DNA of 64,000 bases, from the NCBI GenBank assembly GCA_014925825.1, contig JACGCK010000185.1:23655-87654 (forward strand), written 5' to 3'. A program made the translations under genes and the position numbers. Positions 1 through 11,460 of the stretch are shown piece by piece. The notes under the pieces were generated by a model. It worked only from the letters and a program-made list of their open reading frames with translations, was not told the DNA's origin and did no database searches. The DNA comes from Pholiota molesta. Lineage: Eukaryota; Basidiomycota; Agaricomycetes; Agaricales; Strophariaceae. The stretch's first letter is position 1, and every line of letters begins with the position of its first letter.

Positions 1-1
1 T

Positions 2-1401
2 AATCTACAGGCCATTCCAAACAAGAAATTACGCTCGTCCATCCGTGATATTTTAACTGGGCCAACTCTTCTTCTCTCACTTATGGACTTGGACGAAGGG
101 GGCGATCTCGACTCAATGTCGGATACTTGTTCGTCTGATGAAGAAGGAAATACCGACACCGAGAACTCCAATCAAAGCCGTGGTGCACGGTCTCGCAGGG
201 CAGCCCATGCAATGCATCTTCGGATCAAGAAAATTCCTCTCGTCATTCACGAACTCACAAAGATTAATCTCGGTCTTTCCCAGCTATTTGATCGCTGCTA
301 TGGACCTGAGGCGCTTTCTTACGAGAAGCACGCCTCACCGCTATACCGGCGCTTATTCATTCAGGTATGTCTTTTTTAGACAAGGTATAGAAATTTACTC
401 ACTGTGATTGCCCAGATTGCCGCCGAGGAAAATGTTATTCAAATGATCAATGGGGCTGCATTACCGCATTTGCGCAACTTCTGCGTCGCCGTGAAGCAAG
501 ACCCACTCACACTCAGCCCAGCCATCAAGGACCTGGCGTCTCGGCTCATTCAAATTCCCGCCCTTTACTCGGTCATTCAACACGAAATAAATTCGGGCCG
601 TCTCTCTGGTGAAACTATCGGCACGGCTACATGGTTGTACAAGTGTAGTGCTACAGCCTTGATGGCTTTAAAGCAGTATGATGCTCCGTCAATCGAAATC
701 CAGCCGGGCAGTGAAGACAACCCAGAGAGATGGCAGTCGGTAAGTATTATTGGACCAATACAACCTTGGGTCATCATTAATCCATTGATTCGTAGACAGG
801 ATGCTACTATGGACTACCCAAGATCAGACAACGTCCCCAGTATCCCAATCTACAATACGAAAACATGAGGGACTCCGGGGGAAAGGATAAACGTGGCGAT
901 GGATGTCAGAAATTTTACTCCACCTACGGGCAGGCACGCCTCACTGGGGGAATTATGTGCGTTTGGTGTACACATAGCGTTTGCTATGGCTTCCACTGCA
1001 TCCCATCCGCCGAAGGCAGAAATGATGTCTTTTCAGCAATCTACACAAGGTGGGAGAAGGCCCCCAAAGTCATCGTTTACGACTTCGCCTGCGCACTCCA
1101 ACCATATTGCATGACGCGGGAAGCTGACTTCTTTGCCGATACACTTTTTGTTATTGATGCATTTCACGCCATGGGCCACACAAAGTGTGGACATGCAGCA
1201 TTTTTAAATACTTACTGCGAAACTAACCCCAAACTCCTCGCTATCAATTCCAGCGCAGCTGAATGTGGAAATGGTGGCATTCTTCGCATTCGTAAAGCTG
1301 TCAGCTACATGTCACAAGAACGTGCCATTATATTTACGAAGACATTCTTATCAATATGGAATAGGCATAGAATTAGGGCAATGGAAATGCGACATCTGTA
1401 A
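2..1401 (+). CDS. KDZ-type transposase-like protein, C-terminal part (5' end outside window)
   Basis: Exons <2-364, 416-739 and 796-1401 (stop TAA) join in frame to about 430 residues. Splice sites are GT-AG with introns of 51 and 56 nt. The last exon reads GLPKIRQRP, then a segment with LTGGIM and GFHCIPSAEGRNDVFSAIYT, APKVIVYDFAC, and finally NSSAAECGNGGI-RIRK-VSYMS. This is the pattern of the Kyakuja-Dileera-Zisupton transposases common in agaricomycetes: an acidic residue after VIVYD, then an H-x-x-GH-T-x-C stretch and an SAAE block. Family membership is recognised from memory, not from a search. An acidic low-complexity tract (DSMSDTCSSDEE) lies near the visible N-terminus. The start lies upstream of the window, so I cannot tell whether the element is intact or has terminal repeats. 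The 38-nt palindrome array begins 87 bp after the stop. Confidence 0.75.
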
Positions 1402-1487
1402 TTATATAGTTATCCTAGAATCCATATCCCAGAATCCACTGATCAGGGTGTCGGGTCTTGTCGGGTCTGCGGCGTCGCGCGTCATCA

Positions 1488-1770
1488 ATCCAGTGGACAG
1501 CCACCAGATCTAGAATCGCGCAACATTAATCCAGTGGACAGCCACCAGGTCCATCACGCGGCGTCGATCCAGTGGATGGCCACCGGATCACTTGTGCTGC
1601 ATTGATCCAGTGGATAGGCCCTGGATCCATTCCGGGTCATCAATCCAGTGGACAGCCACCGGATCAGTCGCGCTGCGTCATATCCACCGGATCTCCCATT
1701 GCGTTGATCCAGTGCATATCCACCAGATCACTCACACACCATAGATACATCCAGTGGATGCGCGCTAAAT
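1488..1770. repeat. Palindrome array 1 (22-nt dyad + 16-nt spacer)
   Basis: Units begin at 1488, 1529, 1567, 1605, 1643, (1682, truncated), 1707 and 1749. Four start-to-start steps in the best part fall on 38 nt or close to it (1529, 1567, 1605, 1643). The unit is ATCCAGTG-N6-CACYGGAT. In this array the centre is usually GACAGC or GATGGC, so it differs from the AT-rich centre of the other arrays. The 16-nt spacers vary in sequence. The array fills the gap between the KDZ-like stop (1401) and the next start codon (1848). An imperfect CACTGATCAGG tract precedes it. Confidence 0.85.
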
Positions 1771-1847
1771 CACACTCGTAATTTTTTAAATACTGAATAC
1801 ATGCAACGTGGCAGCCATTTTAATCATCAACTTCATCTTATTCGACC

Positions 1848-3307
1848 ATGACAAAGTCTCCGTCAAAGAAACAAGTCCGCCTAGGACGTTCTTCGCCCGT
1901 AAAGCCTAAGGTCAATTGGTGTATTTCTTTGTTTTCAATGACTAACAGCTTTTATTAGAAAGGCGAGACAGTAGCATCCAAAGAAAAACAGCCTCGACGA
2001 TGCCTGAAGTGTGAAGGTCGGCCCCTGCGCACTCAATGTTGCCACACAAAGGCCGGGCAGAACTATCTCCGTGAACAGCAGGTTATGAGGGTAAGTTCAA
2101 TCACAAACCCCCTTTTTCAACACTTTATATCCATTTTCCGCAGAGTCTCAATCCAGAAACTGCTCCTACTGAGACGACTCCTCCAAATATAAATGTGAGC
2201 AATCAACTACTTTTCCCATTTTATTCTTACTCCATACTCACCGCACCTAGGTGCCCAACCAACAGGATGCTCCTACTGACACGAATCCTTCATATGGCCT
2301 CTCAATTGCGACACCTGCTAGGCCCGACCACATACCCAACGACTTGAATCTGTCCACTCCCACTCCAATAACTCAGGACCTGATAGACCAGAGACTTTGC
2401 ACCCCCAGTTCGTCTCACCCAAATCAGAGTGGCAGCACACCTGCAATATCTGATGACCTGATCGACCCGATACTTCGCACACCTAGTTCGTCTCAGCCAG
2501 CTCAGAGTGGCAGTACGCCATCTCAGTCACCATTTCCCCCACTGCGACTCCTCTCAGATATTGGACCACAATCATACACTGAATCACAATTTTCGAGCCC
2601 GTTTTGCCCGACTATTGGTACAAATAGTACCACAGGCTCAGCCACTGCATCCAGCCAACTTGAACATACTCGACACTCTAAGAAGGCTCGGCGCGCTAAG
2701 GTAGATGATGCTTACCATGGATATGTCAGCGGCGTCTATCGAGGAAATGAATCGTTCAGTACGTTTACTCCTCTCATTCAATGTTACTTGCGCTTAAGAG
2801 GTGTAACTACAGCTTTATGCCGCACTCATGCTATCCCTCCTCCGATTGAGAATACGTCGAAAGCCTCTGCGACATTCTTAGAGTCCATGCGGTCGCTTAT
2901 TCAGAAGGTAAACTGTTTTCTTTATGCCTACGTGTTTGAAGATTAAAGCTCTCATATATTTCTAGTGTGAAGATCTATCTGCGCAGACATCATGTTGGCT
3001 CTTCATTGGAGCTCAGCACCCCAATGCTAGCGGAGAAACTCTCCACTTTGCATCGGCTCGCCTCCAAAGAGATGCCCCTGACATAGACGACATCGCCTCC
3101 CAGTTTTGTGACCAAATTACTCATGCCAAGGAGGTAAGGAGGCGCGATATGATTGAGGTGACTAAGAAGCTAGCGCAAGCGCGGAAACAGAAAGATGATT
3201 TGCAAGCGCAAATGGACGCGATAGCCTCTCAAAACAAGTCTCACGAGGAAACTCTCCGCCGGTATCAGGAGAAATATGGAATTCTAGATATAGAGTCTGC
3301 ACAATAA
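1848..3307 (+). CDS. Orphan protein with small Cys/His cluster and C-terminal coiled coil
   Basis: Five exons (1848-1910, 1959-2090, 2144-2194, 2251-2907, 2966-3307) give 414 residues. All introns are GT-AG and 48-58 nt long. The N-terminus is basic (KSPSKKQVRLGRSSPVK). Residues 36-48 carry C-x2-C and CCH (RCLKCEGRPL then TQCCHTK), which could be a small zinc site, but I do not recognise a family. The middle (about 70-200) is Ser/Thr/Pro-rich with repeats of a TPSSSHPNQSGSTP type. Residues 200-300 look globular. The last 80 residues (RRRDMIEVTKKLAQARKQK and onward) have heptad-like charge and should form a coiled coil. The gene sits between array 1 and a minus-strand orphan. The start is the first ATG after the array. 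Confidence 0.7.
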
Positions 3308-3859
3308 ATTCATGTTGAGTCTAGCAGCTCTAGCTTATATTTCGGTACAATTAAGCCAAGTTTGTCATATATGAATCGCAGTCGCTCGATATGCATGCAT
3401 ATGTATATCCTCTGTAGAAGGAATTCTCCATCTGAACCTCGGTGATTTCTTCCATCATGTTTCATGTACAAGCCTGTGATATGGATATCGGACCTTGAGC
3501 ACCGGACGTTCGGAGACAAGTCAAAGAGAGGAGAAATTTTTTCAAATAACATTGCTGTTGCATGCAATAACTAAAACGTGCGCTACTGTATCGTATGGTC
3601 CCATGCTCACTGCGCAATGATGTTGCGGCATAGAAACAAAATCCAAGCGGTCACATTGTCAATTGCGTGCTTGAGCTGATAAGCATTGCCTGCGTAGACT
3701 TATTGTTTTGCGTACTAGGATTTGATCTTCCAACGGCCCCATGCGGTCAATAACTGCAATGGTGGTACATATCCTCGATAGTACTATATTTGAACTCAGA
3801 TCAGATCTCGTAGATCGATCTCGTAGATCCACTTCCCAAATATAGAAATTTGAAATAGA
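3308..3859. other. Intergenic, convergent gene ends
   Basis: This is the shared 3' space between the plus-strand orphan (stop 3307) and the minus-strand orphan (stop 3860). I see only a short imperfect repeat of GATCTCGTA near 3800-3830 and no gene. Confidence 0.4.
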
Positions 3860-4641
3860 CTACACATCAACTCTATCACAGATGGGCGTTTCTTTGCACG
3901 CTGCCCTAATGGTATCCATGAATGCACTCACTGCAGCGAGATATTCAATCCAGTCCAACACCTCTACCCATTCTTTGTCCCCAGGTGTAAGACTTGGCAG
4001 AAGAGCCCTTGCGGACTCAAGGATCGATTTTGCCCTCAGAGAATGTAAATAAAACTTGGACTCATACCGAGTAAGCGTAAATGGATGTTGGGGTTTCCAA
4101 CCTTCGCGAGCATTCCAATGATGGCCGAATGATTGCATGCTCTCGTCTAAAAGGTTGCTCCACCCGACAAATTTGTAGCTGAGTTGTTCGAACGGCCCGA
4201 GGTTGTCATCTGTTTTTTCCATAGGAGATGGAGGATCAGAAGGCGGAAGAGGTCCATCGGAGCGGGGAAGAGACAAGGCCGCTGCTATGTCGAAATTGGG
4301 ATCGTCTGAATAAGTCTCCACCATAGTTTCGTCAGGAGGGGGAAAATTATAGGCAGCATGGTCATCCGCTGGAGGGTGAGCGTTCAGTGGCAAACTTCTG
4401 ATAGAAAGTTAGCTTCGACAGTGCACTTGGTAATAAGTTACATACCGTTTCTGTCGTGACTCTTTGTTTCGCTGGTTATTCGCAGCATTTATTTTGACCC
4501 TATTTCTGGGTGACCACCAAGTTAAAATGGGCTGGCTGCAAATCCAACACAAGATACACACCGTTCGACATATCGCTGCTGTTTAGTCTTTCCATCTTTT
4601 CCTTTCCTCTCCTTCCTCGCTTTCTTAGTTTTACTCTTCAT
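3860..4641 (-). CDS. Orphan protein with basic N-terminus
   Basis: Three exons on the minus strand (4641-4562, 4505-4446, 4397-3860) give 225 residues. The start is ATG at 4641. Both junctions split an Arg codon as CG|A, which supports the model. The first 45 residues are strongly basic (MKSKTKKARKERKGKDGK, then RVKINAANNQRNKESRQKR), like a nuclear-localising or DNA-contacting segment often seen in mushroom orphan proteins. Next comes an acidic, Pro-rich linker (ending SDGPLPPSDPPSP) and a helical C-terminal half with WSNLLDESMQSFGHHW and WIEYLAAVSAFMDTIR. I do not recognise a domain. The first intron (56 nt) uses an acceptor CACCCAG; a nearer AG would leave only 26 nt. Confidence 0.65.
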
Positions 4642-6438
4642 CTGAATAGTAGCAACTTAGCTCTGAAACGATAAGAGATGCGAGTAGACGTACATTATAA
4701 GCAATCCTGAGGTAGCTTGCACGCGTTGGAATTCAGAAGTGTAATGAATAATAGCTGCTCGATATAAATACGCCTTTGTCAGTCACATGATTACTTTCGT
4801 ACTCCAGCATCAGAATATTTAACCGTAATTTATGAGTTAAAGAGCGAGCTACACACTCATTTTGAGACTTGAGATATCGAGCTTTATTCTACTCGATTAC
4901 CAGACCTGTGTGCATATTAAGACCGTCTCGCCTTTATTAAATCTTGATACTTAGCAAAGTAATACATTGCAGGAGCCACTTAGAGTAGTTACGCCTCACC
5001 CATCCGAATTGAATTCCATGAATCAGTGATCTTACAGGCTTGCAAGTCAGCAAAAGAATGTATTAGCCTTAAAATCTACAACCTTATGTTTTCAGTAAGA
5101 CTGCTATTATAGCTTGGGCACGCTAAGAAATTATGTGCAGCACTGTTCCACGATTGTGGGTCTTGTGTTCGATGTAATGTGTTCAATGTAATATTGCATT
5201 TAAAATGCTAATATTGTATTTGGAAGCTAGCAAGAGTGCTGCAGAACCAATGATTATAAAAGTCTAAAATGTGTTTTAAGTATGCTGAAGAATCCAAGTG
5301 AAATGCATAGAATTGTTCGTTACCCACTTGAGGTTTCATACTGATTCGTACTTCCGTCCCTCAACTTTTGTTCGTGTTTACAAAAACACAAATACCTGCC
5401 TCTTGGCGGGGAATTTTTTGTTGGTTTGAGTCTAGCCATTACATAGGAGCTCAAATACAACATTTAAAACGAAATATCGGAGGAAACACCCTCCCAAATC
5501 GCATTAAAGACCGTCGAGTTCGAGGAGTATGCGACCAGAGTATGTGACCTACTCAGTATACGACCGTATGCGACCCGTATGCGACCGCCGTTATTGTACT
5601 GTGCTCAGTTATGTGCATCAACAAGTTCACATTTGAACAATACATAGAGATAGTACATGCTTAAATGCTTGAACAAGAGTGCAGACTGATTTGTGCAACC
5701 CTATGAACCATATAAAAACGAGCAATGGCCATGTTGGATAGGTGCCCGTCGAAAGTCGGCGCTAGCCCTAACCTAACCAACTTAAGAGTTTGAACCAATG
5801 AAAATATTTAGGTTAGAAAGTGAATGTAGCATTTAGGTTGCATAGACTGAACGTCTTCATTTTTTATACGCTAGACTGAACATCTTTATTTTTTCATACG
5901 CTGGACTTGGGCCATCGGTCACGTTTCAAAAGCGCCGGCTTTGAGGGAATATAAAAACAGGTAAGGACCTCATATTTTCACAAGATTCTTGCTGATATGT
6001 GATATGATTATGCCTAACAATGTGCCAAAATTGACCGTCTAAGATGTCATTGAGGTCTAGTGACCAGGGCCTTACATCTGTTTGAGTCAGGTTTGAGTTT
6101 GGTTATGTGACAATCATGTGACAATCATACAATTCTAATACTACGCCAACTTCAAGAGCGCGCGAAATCTGCATGGACATCATTATCTACTCAATAACAC
6201 TACCAATGCAATCTAAATGAAGTTTATATAGTAAGAAAACTGTTTTTGTGGGAGAGGAATACAGCAGAAATGAGAAATTAGTTACAACAAAGATCACAGC
6301 AAAGATCACAGACTCCGAGTCAGGGCGCTCAACTCAACAATCAACAGGAGATTATACGGCAAAAAGTATACCATGATATTAGATGTAGGCCTTTCGAGAT
6401 AGAACCAAAGTATGCAAGATAATACCAAAGTATGTAAA
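4642..6438. other. Gene-poor AT-rich stretch
   Basis: I find no supportable exon in 1.8 kb. Visible structure is limited to two items. A run of GTATGCGACC-like direct repeats lies at 5525-5590. Two tandem copies of a 29/30-nt unit (AGACTGAAC...TATACGCT type) lie at 5844-5872 and 5873-5902. Confidence 0.4.
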
Positions 6439-7113
6439 CTACACTCGCTCGACTATTACCTCCTTAGTAACCCTCGCAACTTGCCCAGCAGCCAATGCTG
6501 CCAAGAAGTGGGCACGTGCCTCTTGATGGCTATAGAATTTCTCGTGGACATTTGCCGTGATCCCGCTTATGTTACTGGCAAGGTGGGCGCTAGCAGGTAG
6601 TCAGAATTTGAAGGTTTCTGAGCAGGAGCAGGTAACGACTTACGTTCCACAATAAACGCCTGGATTTCTCCCGACCACAATCGAGAACCACCTGTGGGGC
6701 ACTTCGTCGGAGATAGAGGGGTTGTCTACATATAAGTTATCAGCGCAAGGACACTTCAGATAGACTGTTCGACTCACCCGGATGCGCCAGAGGTGTCAGC
6801 GCATCTAAATGCGACATATCCAGCCTCTCGCGCTGAGACAGGAACTTCACGCGACGCACACGTCCCTCAGATAAAGCGAGGGAGTACCCAGCTTGCGCCT
6901 CGGCCTCCGAGAGGTACGGAATAGCGTCTGCGTTGGGTATTCCGTGAGTATTCCCCATGATATTCTGCCTAGAGATTATATGCTGTCAGCGCGAGGCCAA
7001 ATTAAAAAGTTGAATACTAACGATCCCATGATGACCCCAGGCTCTCGGCCCACCACCACGGCGTACCAACGGTTGGCGCCATCCAAATCGCTGGGTCTTG
7101 ATGGCTCAGTCAT
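6439..7113 (-). CDS. Small protein with two RNase H1 N-terminal (viroplasmin-like) domains
   Basis: Four minus-strand exons (7113-7022, 6968-6778, 6725-6644, 6589-6439) give 171 residues, and every junction keeps frame. The first half reads RWYAVVVGREPGVI, then HGIPNADAIPYLSEAEAQAG and GRVRRV. The second half reads RWFSIVVGRNPGVYCG, then SGITANVHEKFYSHQEARA and GQVARV. Each half matches the pattern of the hybrid-binding domain at the N-terminus of RNase H1, also found in caulimovirus viroplasmin (W-Y/F-x-V-V-x-G-R-x-P-G-V then a Y/F-x-S-x-x-E-A motif). No RNase H catalytic domain follows. The predicted role is RNA/DNA hybrid or dsRNA binding, inferred from the family only. The start at 7113 (MTEPSRPSDLDG) is the best in-frame ATG. 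Confidence 0.7.
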
Positions 7114-7591
7114 GACAGTGGAAGAGTGGCAACGTAGTCTTGTACAAGGCGGCCCCTGTACAAGAATATGTCGGAGGAGAGGAGGAAGCGAATGGGGAGT
7201 ACAGCGGGTAGAATGATTCCTGTTATAAGATGTTGTACGATTGCCTATATGCAGATAGATCCAGATTCTGAGATTCAGATTCGATACTGCCTGATACTGC
7301 GCCACATATTTTAAATAGTAGCATGTGGGTACCAAGTGCTGTTGGTCAGTTGACAGAATTTGAGAGATGATAACATCATCAACTTCCTAATATGATGGCG
7401 ATATATGGGTCTATAGCGCGCATGAGTATCGCCTGGTATCGGTCGGTGAAGCCGGAAGAACCGGTGCAGTTTCACTGGATGCTTAGATATACGGCGTACG
7501 ACTTGGTGAAATTTATTCCATATCCAGCGTATCCTCCTTCCTCAATCCAGCACAAATTCACCAGTATCTATTTTGTTAGGGCGTCTCAAGA

Positions 7592-9769
7592 ATGGAATCT
7601 CAAGGAATGGACCCACTAGTCAAACGTGTGTATTCAGCTGAACTTAGATAACAACGTTTAATTCTATTATTTTACAGCGCCTGCCGATCTCGAGCATGCC
7701 TTGGGCGTCTTTATGAATGCCGAAAAATTATGGAATTCTGTACGGGTGCTTCGTCGCAGTAGTAATAATGAGGGTGGGCGCTTATTTACAATACTTATTT
7801 GACGTCTATCTTTAACTTTTTTGAGCAGAGAGAAAAAAGGAGGCGAAGGAACAGCTGCTAAACGCCAAAACCACCTTGCATCATGTGGTGAAGTCCTACG
7901 ACACCATCGACGCCCAGTTGCTTCAATTCTCGGACAAGAATATGACGCGTGCATTTTTGGAGGCGCGTACCTTTGTGGCGAAGCATCCTATGCCTCAGAT
8001 GGAACCGAATCCTACGTCCCCTTCAGACGGGATGCGGGGTCGTGATCCAATGCAGGTGGATCCAACAGAGCAGGTAGTACAAGAGAATCGGTCAGAAGAT
8101 TCAGATGTGGACGTTACTATGTCTGACGCTGGGGACATGAGCACGGTGAGTGTAGTTTTTGTGGCGTGTAGGATGTAAAAATTGAGTTTCACTTTACCAG
8201 AATAATGTCGAGCGCGTAGCGATCCGTGCTATAGATTGTACTGGAAACAGTCATACTGTGAGTATGGTATTATATCCTCCCTAGTATGTACTAATATAGC
8301 TTGCACATTGTAGACGACAATCTCCTCGGCAAAGGTTCCTGCGGTCGTCAATATTGGACCGCCGGCTGAACAGTATCATGAGAACGACGAAATGGAAGAC
8401 TACACGGTAAGTATTTCACATTGAGACTTTGTTATTTTTCTAACTACGTTTATAGTTGCAGAAGACGATCTCTTCGGCGAATGTTCCTGCGGTTGTTAAT
8501 ATTGGACCGCCGGCGGAGAACGATGAAATGGATGAACACACGCACACGGTAAGTATTAAATATTTTGGACTTTATTATTCTTTTTCTTCTAAACGTCCTT
8601 ACAGGCTGTAAAAACCCAAGACGGTCTACATTCGTTTGTAGGGAAGGATGTCAATTTCAGAGCCACGTCGCTTGCAGCCGAGGAGGAACACAAAGAAGCC
8701 ACGGACACTCAAGAGCACGCGGCCGATGTGTCCGATGTTAAGGTTCAGATAGCCCAACTTAGCGCCCGTGCGGATGAGCTCGCGACACGTCTAAAGCATG
8801 CGCGAAACAAGCTTCAGAGAGGCGAAAACGCAACGCTTCGCGATGACGTGGATCGCTACGTCAAGGAGCGAGACGCGATCAAAGCGCGTATAAAGGTCCT
8901 GACCGCCCAGATACCGAAAGGTGACGCTCCTGGTGTAAAGAAGAGGGCCAAATACTCGGAGGATCTTTATCATCGTATGGACGAGCAGGAGAAAGATAAA
9001 TTTGAAGGTGATATCGAATCTCTGAAATAATACAGACCACTAATGTAATTTCTCAGAGAGAGGCCGTGCGGCCATTCAAGAATACTTAAAGGACGAGAAA
9101 AAAGCTTCCCTACTTGACTTCAGCATCCGTCGCGCGATCCGCGATATCCCAGATTTCCTTCCGGAGGCCGGGTACTCGTCGCGCAAGCTCGCTCTTCTGG
9201 TCCATGAGAACAACTTGGAAAATTTACAATGCCGGTATCACGAGAAGACCAAGAATCGGGACAAATACGATGGTATCGATTCCGCTGGCCAGAAAATTCA
9301 CGGCGTCCCGTATAAGCCACAGCTGAATGCGAGTACTCAGACCAACATCACACCCCAGGATGATTTCATGCATTGCGGCTGTTACATCGATGATGTCCTG
9401 TTGGATTTCTTCTTGTGGAAGACCATGACCATTCATTCCCACAACCCTGAGCTTCGTGGAATATACGAATCGATGATGGCCACCGAGTTTCCACCCCGTG
9501 TCCGCGCATTCGTCCTCCAGTTATTTCTGGTTTTCAGTAACCTCCAACTGGATGACCTCTACGCGCTTGACTACGGGACGCCGGCTTACTACACCAGGCG
9601 GCATCAGGTTCAAGGGCGCAAACTCTTAGGCCTCATGGACCAGCATAATGTGCCCGACCCGGTCAGGAAGTTGATTGCACTAATTTTGGCGGATCCTTCC
9701 AAAGGCATAGTCGCACCAACAGCAGATGATATGTCGACTGACTCCGAGTCGGAGGATGACAACAATTAG
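7592..9769 (+). CDS. Orphan coiled-coil protein with a duplicated exon
   Basis: Eight exons (7592-7625, 7678-7773, 7829-8145, 8201-8257, 8314-8406, 8462-8548, 8605-9007, 9057-9769) give 599 residues, with all phases consistent. Residues 20-90 contain a coiled coil (RRSSNNEERKKEAKEQLL). The middle is acidic. Exons 5 and 6 encode near-identical peptides (TISSAKVPAVVNIGPPAE and TISSANVPAVVNIGPPAE), an evident internal exon duplication. Exon 7 has a second coiled coil (QIAQLSARADELATRLKHAR). The C-terminal 235 residues look globular (CGCYIDDVLLDFFLWKTMT, then VRAFVLQLFLVFSNLQLDDL) and end in an acidic tail (DSESEDDNN). I do not recognise the family. Palindrome array 2 begins 150 bp downstream of the stop. 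Confidence 0.7.
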
Positions 9770-9919
9770 CTACTTTGACATTGTAATGTGCTGCGACAAT
9801 GAAGTTTAGATTCTGATTGGCACTACATACGCATAAGCTCGTCTTGTACCTCCTCTCGCCCATCGCGTCACACGCGCGCTAAGCGCCTAGATCCCGTCAC
9901 GTGGGTCGGGTCGCAGCTG

Positions 9920-10131
9920 CTCCAGTATATATTCACTGCATGGGTTGGTCGCGGTATATCCAGTGCATATACACCGGATTAATTATTCGCGGCGGATCCA
10001 GTGAATTTGCACTGGATTTCTTGGTCGCCGCTGATCCAGCAAATATGCACTGGATGTGGCTCGACCAACCAATCCAGTGTATATTCGCTAGATTTCCTGG
10101 GCATGCCACATCCAGCGAGAATCCACTGGAT
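9920..10131. repeat. Palindrome array 2 (22-nt dyad + 16-nt spacer)
   Basis: Six 22-nt units start at 9920, 9958, 9996, 10034, 10072 and 10110, so every step is exactly 38 nt. The unit at 9996-10017 is a perfect dyad, ATCCAGTG-AATTTG-CACTGGAT in arm-centre-arm form. The others differ by one to three bases. The five 16-nt spacers differ from each other but several carry GGTCG or GCG cores. The array occupies the gap between the stop at 9769 and the next start at 10227. Confidence 0.9.
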
Positions 10132-10226
10132 TTTGCATACGTGGCAGTAGATTTTGCATATGTACTTCGTGCGTTCAAGTAATCCCCAGAACAATCTTGT
10201 TTCTCCCCCAACACGGCCTTCCTCCA

Positions 10227-11030
10227 ATGCAGAAGCGACCCTCCTCAAACTTATCCACCATTACTATGGACATCACTCCCCCAACGAGTCCTCCGTCGAG
10301 CATCACCACCTTGGAAAATGATACGGACAGTGCGCCGGAGCAGACACTAAGTCCTTCGTTGAGCGTCACATCGTTGTCGGAAGTCACTGAAGATTCACAA
10401 GGACGGTCCCCGAGTCCGAGTCAGGTTCCGTCAATGCGCCGGCTAGGGATTTTTTTCCAGCAGTGGGATCTCTGTGCGACTCAAGAATCTCGCGATTTGA
10501 TCACCGCCATGCCTGAACTCTTCCTACTTTACTTCTACGATAAGGATTTCAATGTAAGAATTGCTTTGCCTGAAAGTTGTTATATATTTTTAGCTCTAAT
10601 TCGCTCGTAGGATGGTCCTTCATACCCGCTTCACATAGAGTTAGAGGTTCATGGAGAGAGGTTCATATACTCGACATATTCAGAGCTTGCTGCGATTGTG
10701 GACAGCGAAGTGACTTCGTTGGAGGTATGGCACCGCAGAAAATGCCGATGGGTCGAGCTCGATACTGTCAATGGCCACGAACGCCGCCTTTGGAGTGGGG
10801 TTTTCACCACGGGGCAGTTCCTCATCATTCGCCGCGCTGGTCACCCTACGAACTTACATTGCATTGGTCTTCCCAATCTCGTCCGAACCATTGATTTTCA
10901 AGAGCGCGGACAAGCGACCGCGAAATTCGCCCCTGGAACGACGACAGAAGACTTTGCAGGCTTGTTACCGGAACCGGAGGAGTCTGACTTCGCCCAAGGA
11001 GAAGATTTTGCAAGCATGTTTAAATTCTGA
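10227..11030 (+). CDS. Orphan protein between arrays 2 and 3
   Basis: Two exons (10227-10553, 10611-11030) separated by a 57-nt GT-AG intron give 248 residues. An alternative acceptor at 10593 would meet an immediate stop, so the acceptor at 10610 is preferred. The first 70 residues are Ser/Thr/Pro-rich and look disordered (DITPPTSPPSSITT). Residues 70-210 look globular (GIFFQQWDLCATQESRDLI, then VWHRRKCRWVEL and LWSGVFTTGQFLIIRR). The C-terminus is acidic. The first ATG in frame is 10227. I do not recognise a domain. The gene is flanked by palindrome arrays on both sides (9920-10131 and 11461-11682). Confidence 0.65.
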
Positions 11031-11208
11031 TGGATAGCATGTAGATTTTGGGTACCAGTAGATTTCTCAAATAAAATGATTCACTATTATTTAGCGCTGG
11101 AATGTTTTAAAGAATATCTAGTGCGCGCCTACTTCCGTGTTAACAAGGTCCTGTTGCGGTCAACGACTGTTAGATAGCTAGGTAGTCAACTTAATCTTAA
11201 GTTGAAAA

Positions 11209-11300
11209 GAGTGTGATGGTGTAGTGGTTTAGCGCCTAGTATTTGTCTTCTGTCTGCCTATAGCGCGAAGAACCGTGGTTCGAATACCCACATGGGAAGT
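11209..11300 (+). ncRNA. tRNA-like Pol III element (degenerate tRNA or SINE head)
   Basis: GATGGTGTAGTGGTTTAGCGC resembles a tRNA A box and D arm, of the kind in Glu/Asp tRNAs. About 45 nt downstream, GTGGTTCGAATACCCAC resembles a B box and T arm. A T-rich tract follows near 11304-11320. A clean cloverleaf fails: the universal G53-C61 pair is lost and no 7-bp acceptor stem pairs. It is therefore either a tRNA pseudogene or the tRNA-derived head of a SINE. Confidence 0.3.
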
Positions 11301-11460
11301 TTTAAAATGTTTTTTGTACTGTGGATTTATTATAAGCGCAGCAACTTTGTACTAATAGTATAGACGCGAACGCATTCCGAAGACTCAACGGATAGTTGAT
11401 AATTGATCTGGCATGTGCGTTGTGCGTGTGTGTATGAAACGCAAGGGCTCGCGCCCACTA

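Noticed and set aside
5766..5780. Telomere-like CCCTAACCTAACC
   Set aside because: There are only two imperfect units inside a chromosome arm, flanked by genes on both sides.
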